A stretch of 64,000 nt of DNA from contig NC_091143.1 in the NCBI RefSeq assembly GCF_041381155.1, forward strand, positions 40,254,996 to 40,318,995, read 5' to 3'. Made by a program: the position numbers and the translations under genes. The notes under the pieces are model-generated. The model was not told where the DNA came from and did not search any database. It saw only the letters and a list, made by a program, of their open reading frames with translations. Shown here piece after piece: positions 12,821 through 26,122 of the stretch (position 1 is the first letter of the stretch; each line of letters opens with the position of its first letter). Source of the stretch: Argopecten irradians (taxonomy: Eukaryota; Mollusca; Bivalvia; Pectinida; Pectinidae).

Positions 12821-12859
12821 GAAACAGTATTCATAAATTTAGCAAAAAAAGACATTTAA

Positions 12860-13941
12860 GAAAAATTGTCTATACGGTTTTTGTGTTGTATAGAATGCAT
12901 ACTAGTGCATTGCTATGTCTCAGCCTATCAAATATATTATACACTTGTCAACCTTTATGACTGATGACTAATTCATAATTGTTGCTTTATGTGCAACCTA
13001 TAGAAAGTGTGTTCACTTCGTGTGACAAATCAATTACAGAAGCAATCCAATGTAAATGAAGGCATCAGGCTTATCTGATCTGCTAAAATTGGATATACAA
13101 TTAGGACACAAAATAATCAATGTTGGTTTTTTATATATCAACAGAGTTTATAATATTTATAATGGTTTTTTTCTTATCTAGAACAGAAGCACGAACACAT
13201 TGTCAGAATTCTGTCTCCCAACTTGTACATCCGGTTAGTGTTATCTATAAGACTTGGTGCAGTTTGGCGCTATCTGGGAGGAGTTGTCCTTAAATGAACT
13301 AAGTACATTGTAAATGAATACCACATAATAACTACACATTTCTAGGTTTATAAATAATTACCCCGTATCTAAAAAGTTATACCCGCAAGGGAAATTAATA
13401 TTGCTGGAGTTCCTTCCTTTTATCTCATTGTACATCCATGTGAGAGAAGTAACGGATATATATTTTTATATTTACCCAACTGAGTGTATGATATGCAATA
13501 TTAAGTTGAACATAATAAAGATGACGGTATTGCGAAGAAGGAGGTAATCAGAAATGCATTGATGCATAAGAGCTCCGAGTACTCTATCGTACTATGATCG
13601 AACTCGTACAGTGTTGGGAACAACCAACTAAATGAAAAAAGACCTTCAAAATGTCCCCTGTGTATACCAGATTGAGTCTAGGTTTGAATTTTGACCCGGC
13701 TGCTGATTGGCTGGCTTATTATGAATTTCAAAAATGAAAATGTTTTCTGACAAGTAACTATTCCTTTTGGAAATTCAGATTGAAATTTAGGTTCAAAAAT
13801 ATATCAATTTAGGTAATGAATACGTACCGAGACCCATTGTTACCAAATTCAGTTCATATCACCAACGGGAAGATGTACGCAAAAATTCTAGGAAACTGAT
13901 TGGGTCGGATATCTACATTAGTGAGCAGTATCCGAAGGAAT
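12860..13941. other. Unassigned intergenic sequence
   Basis: AT-rich with no convincing feature. Confidence 0.4.
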
Positions 13942-16900
13942 TAGGCCATGGGCTAGGAGGGTCCCACATGCATCCCCCCCCCCAAACCTCCGAACCAATA
14001 TTTTTCTGAACCCTTATGACCCACTGATCACAAATCAAAATGTTAACATTGCATAAGTTGGGATGAACTTCCGGTTATGACGTCATCAAGATGGCCGTCA
14101 TCTCGAATTTGACTAAAAATTGAAAAATAGTCATAACATTGACATTTTTCAACCGAAGTAGACAAACGAGGTATCAAAATGACCGTATTTGATCAACAAA
14201 TACATATCAGGACCAAACAATCCAATATATGTAGTGATTTCTACGCAGGAAATGAAAAAATCTGATTTTAACCTCAAAAATGGAGATTTTTCAGCAAATT
14301 TTTCATATTTTGCTTGACGCAGCAAAAATGGTTCCCAACAGCAAACTATTATTTCTAATAAGTTTTTTGGCCACTTATCTATCAGTTTAAGCAACGAAAA
14401 CAACAAAAACCAATGTTAACATCGTATAAAATCCGGTTATGACGTCATCAAAATTGCCACTATCTCGAAATTCACTGAAAAATGAAAAATAGTCATAACA
14501 TTGACATTTTTCGACTGAAGTAGACAAATGAGGTATCAAAATGACCACAATAGAACAACAAAGACATATCAGGACCAAAAAAGCCAATATATGTCGTGAT
14601 TTCTACGCAGGAAATGAAAAAATCTGATTTCAACCTCAAAAATGGAGATTTTTCAGCAATTTTTTTCATATTTAGCTTGACGCAGCAAAAATGTTTCCCA
14701 ACAGCAAACTATTATTTCTAATAAGTTTTTTGACCACTTATCAATCAGTTTAAGCAACAAAAACAACAAAAACCAATGTTAACATCGTATAAATTCCGGT
14801 TATGACGTCATCAAAATGGCCACCATCTCGAATTTCACTGAAAAATGCAAAATAGTTATAACACTGATATTTTTCAACTGAAGTAGACAAATGAGGTATC
14901 AAAATGACCACAATAGAACAACAAATACATATCAGGGCCAAATAATCAATATATGTAGTGATTTGTACGCAAGAAATGAAAAAAAATAATATTTTAAGCT
15001 CAAAAATGGTGATTGTTCAGCAAATTTTTCATACTTGGCTTGACGCAGCAAAAATGTTTCCCAACAACAAATTATTACTCGTAATCAGTTATTTAAACTC
15101 CTATCAATCAGTAAAAACAACAACAACAAAAATATACAGGAATGCAAAAAAGAATTATTGTTATACCCTAAATTGTGTAGATTAGCAGCGCCTCAAAAAT
15201 AATTATTATAGCACAACGCCTAATGATAGCGTAACAAATGTAACCTAAGCTAAGCTTGTTTTTCCGTTAATATCATTAACAGTTTCCAAAACGTTTGTGT
15301 CTTTGAAAATGAGCAGATTCATTGTTTATTTTCTATGCATAGCAAAAGCAAAATGAAGGATGGTTACTACAGTGTCACATATGTCTTTCACTGGTTCTCA
15401 ATGATAACCATTATCATTGCGCGTGCTTTCTTGCCTCACTGCACTATCCACTGAAGTGACTCGGCATATCTGGTAGCTGGCACATGCAGTCCGAATCAGA
15501 GTAATCGAGATATCGGTTTCCAATTCGTTGAAAGTCAGAGCGTCGTCTTAATTGCCAGTGTTGTTCTAGCCTGTCTTCTTTTATGACCCATCCATGGCAA
15601 GAGTTCATATCAGAAACAACAGGTTCAGAGATGTGGGATCTCTTTCAGATTCTAACATATCGTACATATATGCTGTTTCAGACTTCTCCGGCATGATGGG
15701 AATTACACCAGATCCACATTCATTTGTTCTCCTTAGCGCATAGCTCCATAATTCGTATGAAGTACTATTCATCAATCGTGTGGACCCTCGTGCAACCATA
15801 AATGGCACAGGTGATATCATCGAGGTCATTAATGAGGCCATAAATGTTAAATGCTTTTCATTGGTCTGACTTTTCCCACTCCCTTGAAGGTGCTGGTTTT
15901 GTCACATCTGGTGTATGCGTAAAGAGAACATTGAAGACTCTCAAGTAAAAAGTTCTCTACAGTGCTTTCCAGACTTGGCAAAGAGTGAAACTTCACTGCA
16001 GACCTCATCTATGACCTCAAAGAATCCACCTGTGCCACCTATGGTTACTGAGGTTCACAAGAATGGGGAATTGTGCTTCATACGAATTAAGGAGAACCAA
16101 CCCAACCCTCCGCAGAATGTGGACCTGGTGTCTTTTCCATAATGCCGGGGAAGTCTGGAACATCATATACGATATGTGAATCTAGGTGAAACAAGGTAGG
16201 AAAGAGGAAGAGCTCCAACATCCCTGAATCCGATGTTTCTGATGTTATATCATGGACGGTTGACAAGTTAGAACCACGATGGTAACCCGATAATGTAATG
16301 TCACATCAGGTCATCGAGGTCGAAGACGACACTCTGGCGAGAAAGCACGCACAACGAAAATGATTATCATTAAGAACTAGTGAAAGAAATATGTGACACT
16401 GTAGTAACCATCTTATATTTCCTAACGTTATACACAGGAAGTAAATAATGGATGTGCTCATTCTAAAAGACACAACACGTTTCGAAAAGTGTCATGGTAT
16501 TTGCGGAATTTTAATTTGATACCCTATAGCTATTAGTTGGCGTTTTGCTGTAATAATTCAGTTTGAGAGGCTACTAGTCTACAATATTTCGAACATGAAA
16601 ATGAATTATTTTGAAGTCCTACTTAGATATTCAGCCAACTTTAAATTCAAATTTGTTAAGATATAAATCGTTAATAGCCAATGTTATATTCAGGAAATTC
16701 CAAGACACCAGGAAACTGTAGTGTCAGTGGTTTGGAAAAAAATAACAATCATATGCCGCATCCGGTGATGTTTTGTAAACCAAATGATGGTATAACAACA
16801 ATTCTCTTTTGCATTTCTATATATTTTTGTTGTTGTTGTTGTTGTTGTTTTAACTGATTGATAAGAGGTCAAATAATTGATTACGAATAATAATTTGTTG

Positions 16901-17664
16901 TTGGGAAACAATATTGCTGCGTCAAGCCAAATATGAAAAAAAAATGCTGAAAAATTATCATTTTTGAGCTTAAAATCGTATTTTTTCATTTCCTGCGTTC
17001 AAATCACTACATATATTGGATTATTTGGTCCTGACATGTATTTGTTGTTCTATTGTGGTCATTTTGATACCTCATTTGTCTACTTCAGTCGAAAAATGTC
17101 AATGTTATGACTATTTTTCATTTTTCAGTGAATTTCGAGATGGTGGCCATTTTGATGACGTCATAACCGGATTTTATACAATGTTAACATTGGTTTTTGT
17201 TGTTTTCGTTGCTTAAACTGATAGATAAGTGGTCAAAAAACTTATTAGAAATAATAGTTTGCTGTTGGAAAACATTTTTGCTGCGTCAAGCCAAATATGA
17301 AAAATTTGCTGAAAAATCTCCATTTTTGAGGTTAAAATCAGATTTTTTCATTTCCTGCGTAGAAATCACTATATATATTCGATTTTTTGGTCCTGATATG
17401 TATTTGTTGATCAAATATGGTCATTTTGATACCTCATTTGTCTACTTCGGTTGAAAAATGTCAATGTTACGACTATTTTTCAATTTTTAGTCAAATTCGA
17501 GATGACGGCCATCTTGATGACGTCATAACCGGAAGTTCATCCCAACTTATGCAATGTTAACATTTTGATTTGTGATCAGTGGGTCATAAGGGTTCAGAAA
17601 AATATTGGTTCGGAGGTTTGGGGGGGGGGGGGGGTGCATGTGGGACCCTCCTAGCCCATGGCCT
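13942..17664. mobile_element. Large foldback element (3.7-kb inverted repeat)
   Basis: The ends are inverted copies starting TAGGCCATGGGCTAGGAGGG, followed inside by a run of C (left) or G (right). The left arm holds three units of about 365 bp, near 14041, 14412 and 14777; the right arm holds about two and a half. Each full unit contains TTATGACGTCATCAA. Inside the arms the mirror symmetry continues at lower identity: 15355-15430 pairs with 16335-16415, and 15680-15850 pairs with 16000-16160. Only a loop near 15870-15960 looks unpaired. No transposase was recognised. The flanks contain TA, but a longer target duplication is not clear. It lies directly against the LINE at 17668. Confidence 0.85.
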
Positions 17665-17667
17665 ATT

Positions 17668-20512
17668 ATGGCCTATGTGTAAAAAAAGCGCGCGACGAAG
17701 GGAAACGGGCCGTAATAGTGAAGGACAAACTCTATATCGATGGTAACCAGCTGTATACAGCCCCATATAAGCATGCTATGTGAAAAGCCCACAGAAAGGA
17801 CGAGCTGGGAAAAATAGGAACACGCAGAAATTGAAAAAGAGATATTTAAAGATAGTCTCGTGGAACGTTAATGGTAGTCTCAATAATAAATTAGATGAAA
17901 AAGCTTTTACTAATTATATAAGTACATAAGATATTGATTTTTTTTTTACCGAATGTTGGAAAGCAAATGATTTTTCTCTTACCTTTTGCGGATATAATTG
18001 TTTTTGTATCCCACGAAAATTGACAAGATACGCACAGGGGGGAGTTATTATTATTTAGATTAACCAACATCTTAAAAAAGTGTCACAGTTGATAAAATAC
18101 TTTTTTTTATACAATAGCCTGGATAAAATTAAATGAAGTATCACTAGGCAGTGAAAATGATCTATATGTAGCGGGTGTATACATCCCTCCTGCCAATTCC
18201 AATTACATATGTACTATCAGTATTATAATTATGATTTATTTTTTGAACTTGAAAGCTGTATTACTGAATATTCAAGTAAGGGTAATGTTATGGTTTTTGG
18301 TGACTTGAATAGCAGAACACGCATGGATGACGATTTCATTAGATAAGATTATATAAATCAGAATATGTAACAACATTTGCAAAGATTTATTACATATGAT
18401 ACAGATGTTGACATTGACAAAAGAATCAATTCTGACACTGTATTGAATGAATATGGTACAAGACTGTTAAATATATGTAAGGCATCTGGCCTAAGAATAA
18501 TGAACGGAAGAAATAAATTTACTTTTTCCAGTGATTTTACTTTCCATGGTAGAAGCGGTATGAGTGTAATTGATTATCTTATTGTGCATCCCCAGCTAAT
18601 TTCAATTATTGATAATTTTATTGTCTGTAGTTTCACAGAATTTTCAGATCACGCTCCTCTACATATCCAAATTAAATCAGATTTATCTGGTACGTGTGAT
18701 AATGTTAATGGAGATCTGTCAGGTACTAAGAGGTCTGTGTATAAATGGGACGATGGTTTTAAGAATCAATGTGTTACAACAATACGTGATAATATTGATA
18801 GGATTAATGCAAATACAAAATAGCAGAGAGGAAGCGTAAAAACATGTATAGGAAGGTATAGAAGGTGATATATTGGACCTTTTAAGGAAACATAACCCTA
18901 GATATTTTTATAAAAAAAATTCTTCTAGAAAACGAGTGAACCCAACAGCACATGTACATATTTCTGATTTTTATGATCATTTCAAAGAGCTATCTGTTAA
19001 TAATAATGATCAGGTTCACCCTGATAATACGGATGACTCTACTGTGTTTGAGAATAAACCCATTACCACTCAGGAAATTGAAAAGGCTAATAGGGGTTGA
19101 AAAGAGGTAAATCTCACGGCCTGGATGACATTCTTAACGAATATCTTATCGATTGCAGTACATACTTGAATCCTGTTCTTAATAAAATTTTCAATTATGG
19201 TTTGAACTCAGGTTTTTTCCCTGAAGCTTGGTCAACTGCTGTAATTATACCAGTTTATAAGAAAGGAGACCGTAGTGACCCTGCCAATTATAGAGGTATT
19301 AGTCTTCTTAGCTGTATGGCAAAACTTTTTACATCAATTTTAAATAATCGTCTTATACAATGGTCGGAATCAAACAGTGTTGTTACTGATGCCCAATTTG
19401 GGTTTCGCCCTGGATTAAGTACAGTTGATGCTATTTTGTGCTCCATTCTATTATTACTAAATCTCTTAATGACAATAAAAGATTATTTTGCTGTTTTGTG
19501 GATTTAAAAGAGCTTTCGACTCAATAGATAGATGCAAATTGTGGTTTAAATTATCTCAACTTGGAATTAGAGGAAACTTACTCACAACTATTAAATCAAT
19601 GTATAGCCAAGTAAAATCTTGTGTAACTATAAATGGGAGATGTTCAGATTTTTTTGTAAACAATATGGGCCTCGTTCAAGAAGAAATTGTGTCACCGATA
19701 ATGTTTTCGTTGTATGTTTATGACTTTGAAAACTATTTTACAAAACATGGAATAAATGATTACCAATTTGGTGAGTTAAGTCTTTTTCTCATGATGTATG
19801 CTGATGATTTGGTTTTGTTTGCAGAGTCTGCCATGGATTTACAGGACATGCTGGACAACCTACATAAATATTGTGAAACGTGGAATCTTAACTGTAAATG
19901 TAGAAAAGAACAAATATAATGGTTTTTAGAAAAAGTGGCAATTTACGTAAAGAAGATTGTTGGTTTTATGGCGACAAGCAGTTGGAAGTTGTAGACCAAT
20001 TTACGTATTTGGGAGTTCTTTTTAGATTTAATAAGTTTAATGCATTACAAAACAAGTTGTCAGAACAAGGGCAAAAGGCTGTTTTTGCTTTGTTTTCAAA
20101 ATGTAAATCTGTGCAATTGAATTTTGTTACTCTTTTAAATTCATTTTATACATATGTTAACAGTGTATTAAGTTATGCATCGGAAGTCTGGGGTGGCTGT
20201 AAAGCTCCAGATATTATGTTAAAAGATATTACATGTTAAAAAAACAACATGCAATGTAATGGTTTATTATGAACTTGGGCGTTTTCCTCTTTTTTACGAC
20301 AGAAAGTATCGTATGATAAAATACTGGTTGAAAATCATAAATTTTAATAACTGTATTTTAAAAACTGCCTATAATGCTTTATTGAATTTACCAAAATCGA
20401 GCAATGTATTTAATTGGGTAGAATTTGTTAAAGATATATTGTACAGTCATGGTTTTGGTGATGTTTGGATAAACCAGCATCCAGTTGTTCCTTCAAATAT
20501 TTTACCGAAATA
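17668..20512 (+). mobile_element. Decayed jockey/CR1-like LINE, second copy
   Basis: A short upstream frame ends KDKLYIDGNQLYTAP (likely end of ORF1). The APE endonuclease follows (LKIVSWNVNGSLNNKLDE near 17850, VYIPPAN near 18177, VFGDLNSRTR near 18295). The reverse transcriptase carries AWSTAVIIPVYKKGDRSDP and NYRGISLLSCMAKLFTSILN near 19290, QFGFRPGLSTVDAIL near 19400, FKRAFDSIDRC near 19505 and YADDLVLFAE near 19798. Several frameshifts and stops break it. The GVRQGE-type motif is altered to GLVQEEIVSP. The C-terminal knuckle seen in the first LINE is missing, so the 3' end is lost near 20512. Confidence 0.88.
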
Positions 20513-22239
20513 AATGTTATGGGGGTTACATTCGGGTATCGTATTTTAAAAAAAAAACCATGCTAAATAACATTTTTAAGATATTCAAATGTTGGTATCA
20601 TTCAGAAGTGTGTCTTGATTAAAAGGTTTGGTTTACATGATCTTCAAAAAAAAGGGGGGGATGCATGGTTTTCATATTGTGACAAAAAGCGGACCCGGGT
20701 GCGGTATTCCTAAGTATTCCTTGGGAGCGTGCAGGTAGTACCCAGCACCCAGGTCGCAGTTGCTGTCTAACCTTATATTTTGTTATTTTGTATGATCCGT
20801 ACATGTAGGTTACGACTAGATCTACAAGTCTCAACGATTGCTTATCCGGAAATAATCCAGTATAACAAAAGACTCAAGCAAGGACATATATCTCACTTAT
20901 AAATCCTTGACTCAAGCCACTAATAAAAGTTAAAGAATATATAATATAACTGAGAAAGTCACAACAGGTGTTAAATAAGAATTACAATCTCCATCATTCA
21001 AGTAATCTCACGGGGGCTAAGAGCCGTACTCTTGAAACTTATGAGAGTCTTTCCTAAGCTTGTCATAGAGGCTGAGAGCTGCACTGTTGAAACTTATGAG
21101 TTTCATATCCTATAACCAAATGATCCCAAAAATAAATACTTAGACAACTGACAGGGGCTAAGAACCTGTACTCTTAAAACATGAAAGTGTCTGATCCTAA
21201 CTTCAGAGGTAACTAATATCGTATATGGCGCTATTATCCTGCGAGAGCGTCGTGACCGCTAGCTGGTACCGGTGAAACAGAAGCGCCGAGGCATGAAGTG
21301 AAGAGTTTTATGCGTGCCGTCACGCGCTTCAAAGTATATAGAGATAGCATAGAGTGAGGAGTCGTCTGCTATACCCATATATATCAATTGATTTGGAAGA
21401 CGACTCCTAGATCCTAAAAGGTCCTATCGTGGCATCGTCTAGCAGTAACTAGACCTACCCATCATGATCAAGAGCAGGGGAAAGGAAGGAACCTAGCCTA
21501 TCAATTTGGTATATAGATTCTATAATTTTGAAGCCCTTCTAATTTATCTATGTAAAAATATCTAAACTATATCCTGTACCTATCCTCTGGGCCAATGTTA
21601 TCACACCTACTCTTCATCGAAAGACCGCAGAGGGTTTTTTATCGTGCGCCGAGGCATTGTGCTCACCTTTGGACCTCGGGCGAGGTCAGACCGCCCGCTG
21701 CTTGACTGAAAGCCTCGCACCCGATACCTTACGCAACGTTAACGGAAGTTACAATCCCTCCGATACTATAAAAATACACATCGTATATACAGATCTTCAT
21801 AAACAATAAAACGATTTAAGTATATTAACAGACATTCTTTACAATATTCCTACAACGAATACACTCGAAACGCCGATTTCGTCATTTCGACAACAAGTTG
21901 TTAGCGACGAACACATGAATGTCATCAACGACATTTACAGCTAAATAAAGTCGTCTAACAATGAAATCAACGGTATCTCAGCGAGATAACTAACACATAG
22001 GTTTGTACATTCATTGATTTTCATGACGTATTGTTAACGTTATAACGAACCGATTCACACAATAAATCATGTATTGACGGAAAGATCGAGATCGTGACGT
22101 GATGCACTCGTACATTATTTCAATCACTCTTGCATCTTAATCAATTCATACAATGCAATAACTCAATGAATAACAAACAATCCTCAGCATTTTATATTGA
22201 TATGTCCACAGCATAAAACTGCCACGCTACGTCATAGCG
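20513..22239. other. Unassigned sequence with a three-copy degenerate repeat and a short hairpin
   Basis: At about 21008-21200 three diverged units of roughly 70-95 bp recur, built on GGGGCTAAGAGCCGTACTCT and GAAACTTATGAG. At 21357-21409 an inverted repeat of AGGAGTCGTCT forms a hairpin with a loop of about 30 nt. GC-richer sequence at 21230-21730 shows no convincing reading frame. Confidence 0.4.
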
Positions 22240-22440
22240 CTATTTATTGTCAGAATCTTCAAATAATTCCCTACCACAGTATAGTCTTTCATTCCCTTAA
22301 CGTTATCGAACAAAAATAAGTGGTTCCAACACAGATCCTTGTGGTATTCCGCTTAAAAACGGATTTCTCGTGTATTTACATTTTTATCTTAATCTTATAA
22401 CAAACACATTCCACACACTAAATCATGTATTGACGGAAAG
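22240..22440 (-). mobile_element. Short reverse-transcriptase fragment of a LINE
   Basis: On the minus strand 22310-22370 reads RNPFLSGIPQGSVLEPLIF, which matches the SGVPQGSVLGPLLF motif of LINE reverse transcriptases. The flanking frames are degraded. The sequence AAATCATGTATTGACGGAAAG occurs here (about 22420) and again at about 22065, hinting at a local duplication. Boundaries are approximate. Confidence 0.55.
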
Positions 22441-22442
22441 AA

Positions 22443-23033
22443 TTTTGTTTATTGTTCTTTGTCTAGATTTATAAATAATAACAAAACTAATGTTTAAGAC
22501 ATCGTACATGATCGCTTTTTAATTAATAGATATCTCCAACTTCCTAGGCACATTAATTACATCAGCAGTAAATGTTAAATCAACACAGGTCTAACGTTCC
22601 TTTGTACATAGAGATTCACAAATATTTTGTTAATTTTATTCAATAACATTGCTACCCTGTATAGTTATACATATCAAAAATATCCAAATAACATATTTTT
22701 TTCTATTTGTAAACTTTTATTATTAATCTGATAACAGGCTATCAGACACATATCACATTGTTTCTATGCTGTAGGGAAGAGAAAACCAAGCTACTAATGT
22801 CATTTCTTAGATTTGACTGAAAAAGGTCAAATATCCCAAACATTTAATCAATATCATTGATTTCAACACAAGAAATAAGCTATGAACATAACTCAGCATA
22901 TTTTAGTTATTTTTTAGTTTATGTCTCTTTGATAATACAATTTCAAATACAAAAGGCAAGTATTTAAATTACATATCCTTCTGGAGATACTGGTGGTATA
23001 TTAAATTTGAACACTACTGGAAGTCTTTTATTC
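22443..23033. other. Unassigned AT-rich sequence
   Basis: I see no gene or repeat. Confidence 0.4.
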
Positions 23034-23165
23034 CAGAATACTACCCGTCAGCCATCTTGTTGAACGATAAGTTCCAAAAAGCAATATGCACAACTAGGGT
23101 CCTAGGGAAACTTACAAATGAAATTTGAGAAAGATCCCTTCAGTTCTTTCTGAGAAATAGCGTTA
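23034..23165 (-). repeat. Solitary core unit of the 32904-34296 element family
   Basis: The stretch CAGCCATCTTGTTGA ... AATATGCACAACTAGG ... GAAATTTGAGAAAGATCCCT ... TTTCTGAGAAATAGCG matches one core unit of the tandem element at 32904-34296. No second unit or terminal hairpin is present. Confidence 0.75.
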
Positions 23166-23539
23166 ACAAGAATTTTTAAAAGAGAGACCCACCATCTGAT
23201 GATGATGGGATAAAATAAAACAAATATACTAGTTAGAAGCATTAGGTTTCTAAATAGATATGTAAAAATTTCAAACAGCTAAAAATACCTTAACAAAATG
23301 AAATAATATCGTAGATATCAAAGTGGAAAAGTACAGAAATTCTGGTCAATAACAAGTAAAATCTTAATGTAATATAATTTCAAAAAGTTAACAAGTTTAT
23401 CAATACACACATACATCCATTGCATTTGTAACATGTGCCACAACTACATTCATATGTTCAACACATACTGGGAAATTAATTACAAAACAAAAGAATGTAA
23501 CAATTGGACATTGCAAAAACAAAGACACCAACGAAACAT

Positions 23540-23910
23540 GCTTACATTTGTGTTATAATAAAATATATAAAATGAAATATTTTGTTGACAATATCTGCAT
23601 ACAAGTAACCAATAAAATATTTTGTTACTATGAATGGAAATGCAAGTTGCAACACTATGGTAAAATTGATCATTAACCAATGAAACATTTTGATACAACC
23701 ACTACAGATGCAGTAACCAATGAAACATTTTGTTACAAATATGATTTATTTTTTGATTGGTAACTATTAGAACATTTTGGTATAACCACTACAGATGCAG
23801 TAACTAATGAAACATTTTGTTACAACCACTACAGGTTACCAATGAAACGTTGGGTTACAACCACAAATACATGCAGTAACCAATGAATATTTTGTTACAA
23901 CATGCATGTA
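23540..23910. repeat. Degenerate tandem repeat of about 40-65 bp
   Basis: The phrase AACCAATGAAACATTTTGTTA, with ACAACCACTACAGATGCAGT between copies, recurs about seven times with changing spacing. It is probably an old minisatellite. Confidence 0.7.
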
Positions 23911-24617
23911 CATCTTACAACAAAATAAGGGAGCATTCAACATATTAGACACAAGACACAAATTATACTGGTATAAAATGAGTATAAAGTGTATATCGGG
24001 TAAATGCAATGTGTAGCAGGGAAGACTAAATAATATACATATTGAAAATATTTAGAAACCAAAGAGTATTCATTTTATAGTAGTACTGGGGAATACAAAA
24101 CCATCAACACGACTAACAAATATATTTAACAATGTTTACATCTATTAAGTAGCATTTGAATAAAGGAATCCAATTCATAAGTTAAGATATAGATATAAAC
24201 TTCAAAATTAACAACCAATACAACTACTTAAATTTTCAACTTAAATGCCCAATTTAAAATTTATTGTTTACTGATGCAAATTAATAATCTGTTTACAATT
24301 AATGAAAATAAATATCAATGCATTTTTCTTTGAAAGACTTTTGTCTCGATAATAAAAGGCACAAAAAGTATATCGATACTATCTTGTAAGTATTCAATTT
24401 GTTCAGAGTTTATACAATTAACTTAAACTTCAATACAAACAAATGAGTTTTACACCTTGACCCGTTGACCCCAAAAGCATTTTAAAAATAGAATAAGTTT
24501 AAAGACTTGATAAATAGTTTCTTATGTTATATTAAGAATTCTAAAAAGACAATAACAGTGTTATAATATTGTATATATAACTGAAACATATGAAAGAATA
24601 CATGGATATGCATGAAC

Positions 24618-24975
24618 GGTTTCAACTAATCTGATTTGAATACGGATCCATTCTATCACTACATTGGATAAGAGGATCTGACAACATATCCCATTAGAGG
24701 TCATGTCCAAGTGACATTTGGAAATTGCCAATCAAACTGCTGCTGCCAGAATCTTGAATGTGACTGTAAGGTACCAAATTGTTTGAAAAAGCTGTCAGAA
24801 TTATTTTCATGTTGTCAATTGATGTAGCAATGTGTAGAAAATGAATTTGATCTGAAGTACATGTGGTATAAAGGTCATCCGAACATGACCCCTTATGGGA
24901 TGTTGTCAGATCTTCTATTTAACGGAGTGGTTATAAGGAGCGGTTTCTTAAATAGATTGGGTTTCAACTGACACA
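24618..24975. mobile_element. Diverged foldback/MITE-like element
   Basis: The left segment GATCTGACAACATATCCCAT ... GGTCATGTCCAAGTGAC (24674-24717) is mirrored by the complement of 24870-24915 (GATCTGACAACATCCCAT ... GGTCATGTTCGGATGAC). Weaker pairing extends outward toward a GTTTCAACT motif on both sides. The interior is non-coding. Confidence 0.6.
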
Positions 24976-26122
24976 GTATTATACAGGCAATACAAGCCCT
25001 GTCTCGGCAATAAGCCCCTCCTCCACCATTATTCCAAGAAGGACAAAATACATTGTATCAACAAATATCTCTTACCCTAAACTTAACAAATATATTGTAT
25101 TTCTCTCATACCTACATGTGTAATACTGGCTGGTCTAGGGCAATACACTCATGTCGCCTGAGGCTGTATTGCATTGCTACCCATGCAATAAAGCCTCGTG
25201 ACGTCACAGCATCAACAAAATTACTATTTTCTAGGTACAATTATAACATTTTTTTTCCAGAAACTATGTTGGATTTACTTTAAAAGATACAAGCAACAGG
25301 ATTTGCGTTGAAAATATCATGCAATTTTCATGTATGGAGAATTAATTCACAGTCGTGTTTTTCCCCGAATTTATTTCAAAATGGCGGGAATTCATAGTAG
25401 GAAAATTGCAATGAAACGTCGAGGTATGAGAGAAAAATATTCTTTCATACGTGGATATGAAGGATAGGGATATTCTACCCTTGGGATCACAAAATGTTGT
25501 AAAAACCCTCGGCAAGCCTCGGGTTTTAATGACAAATTAATCATGCCAATCATAAAAACAATATCATCTTAACTTAGTATTTTTCATATCAAGTACTTTA
25601 AAAAGTTATCTATTACCCACCCTTAGCCATGCACCAATACAAATATACACCCTACCTACAGAATTTTAATATTATACACAATCTCAATAATTAAGATTTA
25701 TACAATTAATTAACAAGGATAATGAGACTATCAGATTAATTTCAAAATAAAAATTGTGTCAAGTTCTTTAAAACTTTCTTGAGTTGCATGGTCTATTTAC
25801 ATCAAGGTCAATATTGGCTTAACATCATAAGTACAATAAAAAGAAATACTTTATACCAGCCTTAACTCAACTTTTGATTTTTAAACAAAATACTAAAGAG
25901 CAGCAAAAAAGAAGCTGACTAGAAAAGTTTGCAGTAGGAATACCAGTGATAAATTAAAAAAATAATGACTCTTTAGTTAGTTAAAAATCATTCACACACA
26001 AGAACAACAATGTACAAACATTTCAATATTGTAAGTGTATGGGGTAGTGGATACTGGTTCAGGTTCCATAGTTTTACTAGGCCCATATGTAGAAAATCTA
26101 TGTGATTGGATATCACTTTGGT
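24976..26122. other. 3' flank of the arrestin gene, unassigned
   Basis: The part next to 26122 is probably arrestin 3' UTR (minus strand). At 25140-25560 there is a GC-richer patch containing TGACGTCA and a short inverted repeat around GCCTGAGGC/AAAGCCTCG. No gene is recognised. Confidence 0.35.

Noticed and set aside
14149-17454. Frames of 60-99 residues in the foldback arms (FDTSFVYFG and similar)
   Set aside because: They mirror each other in both arms, lack codon bias, and stop at unit boundaries.
21230-21730. GC-richer stretch as a gene or an element terminus
   Set aside because: No frame, repeat or known motif supports either reading.
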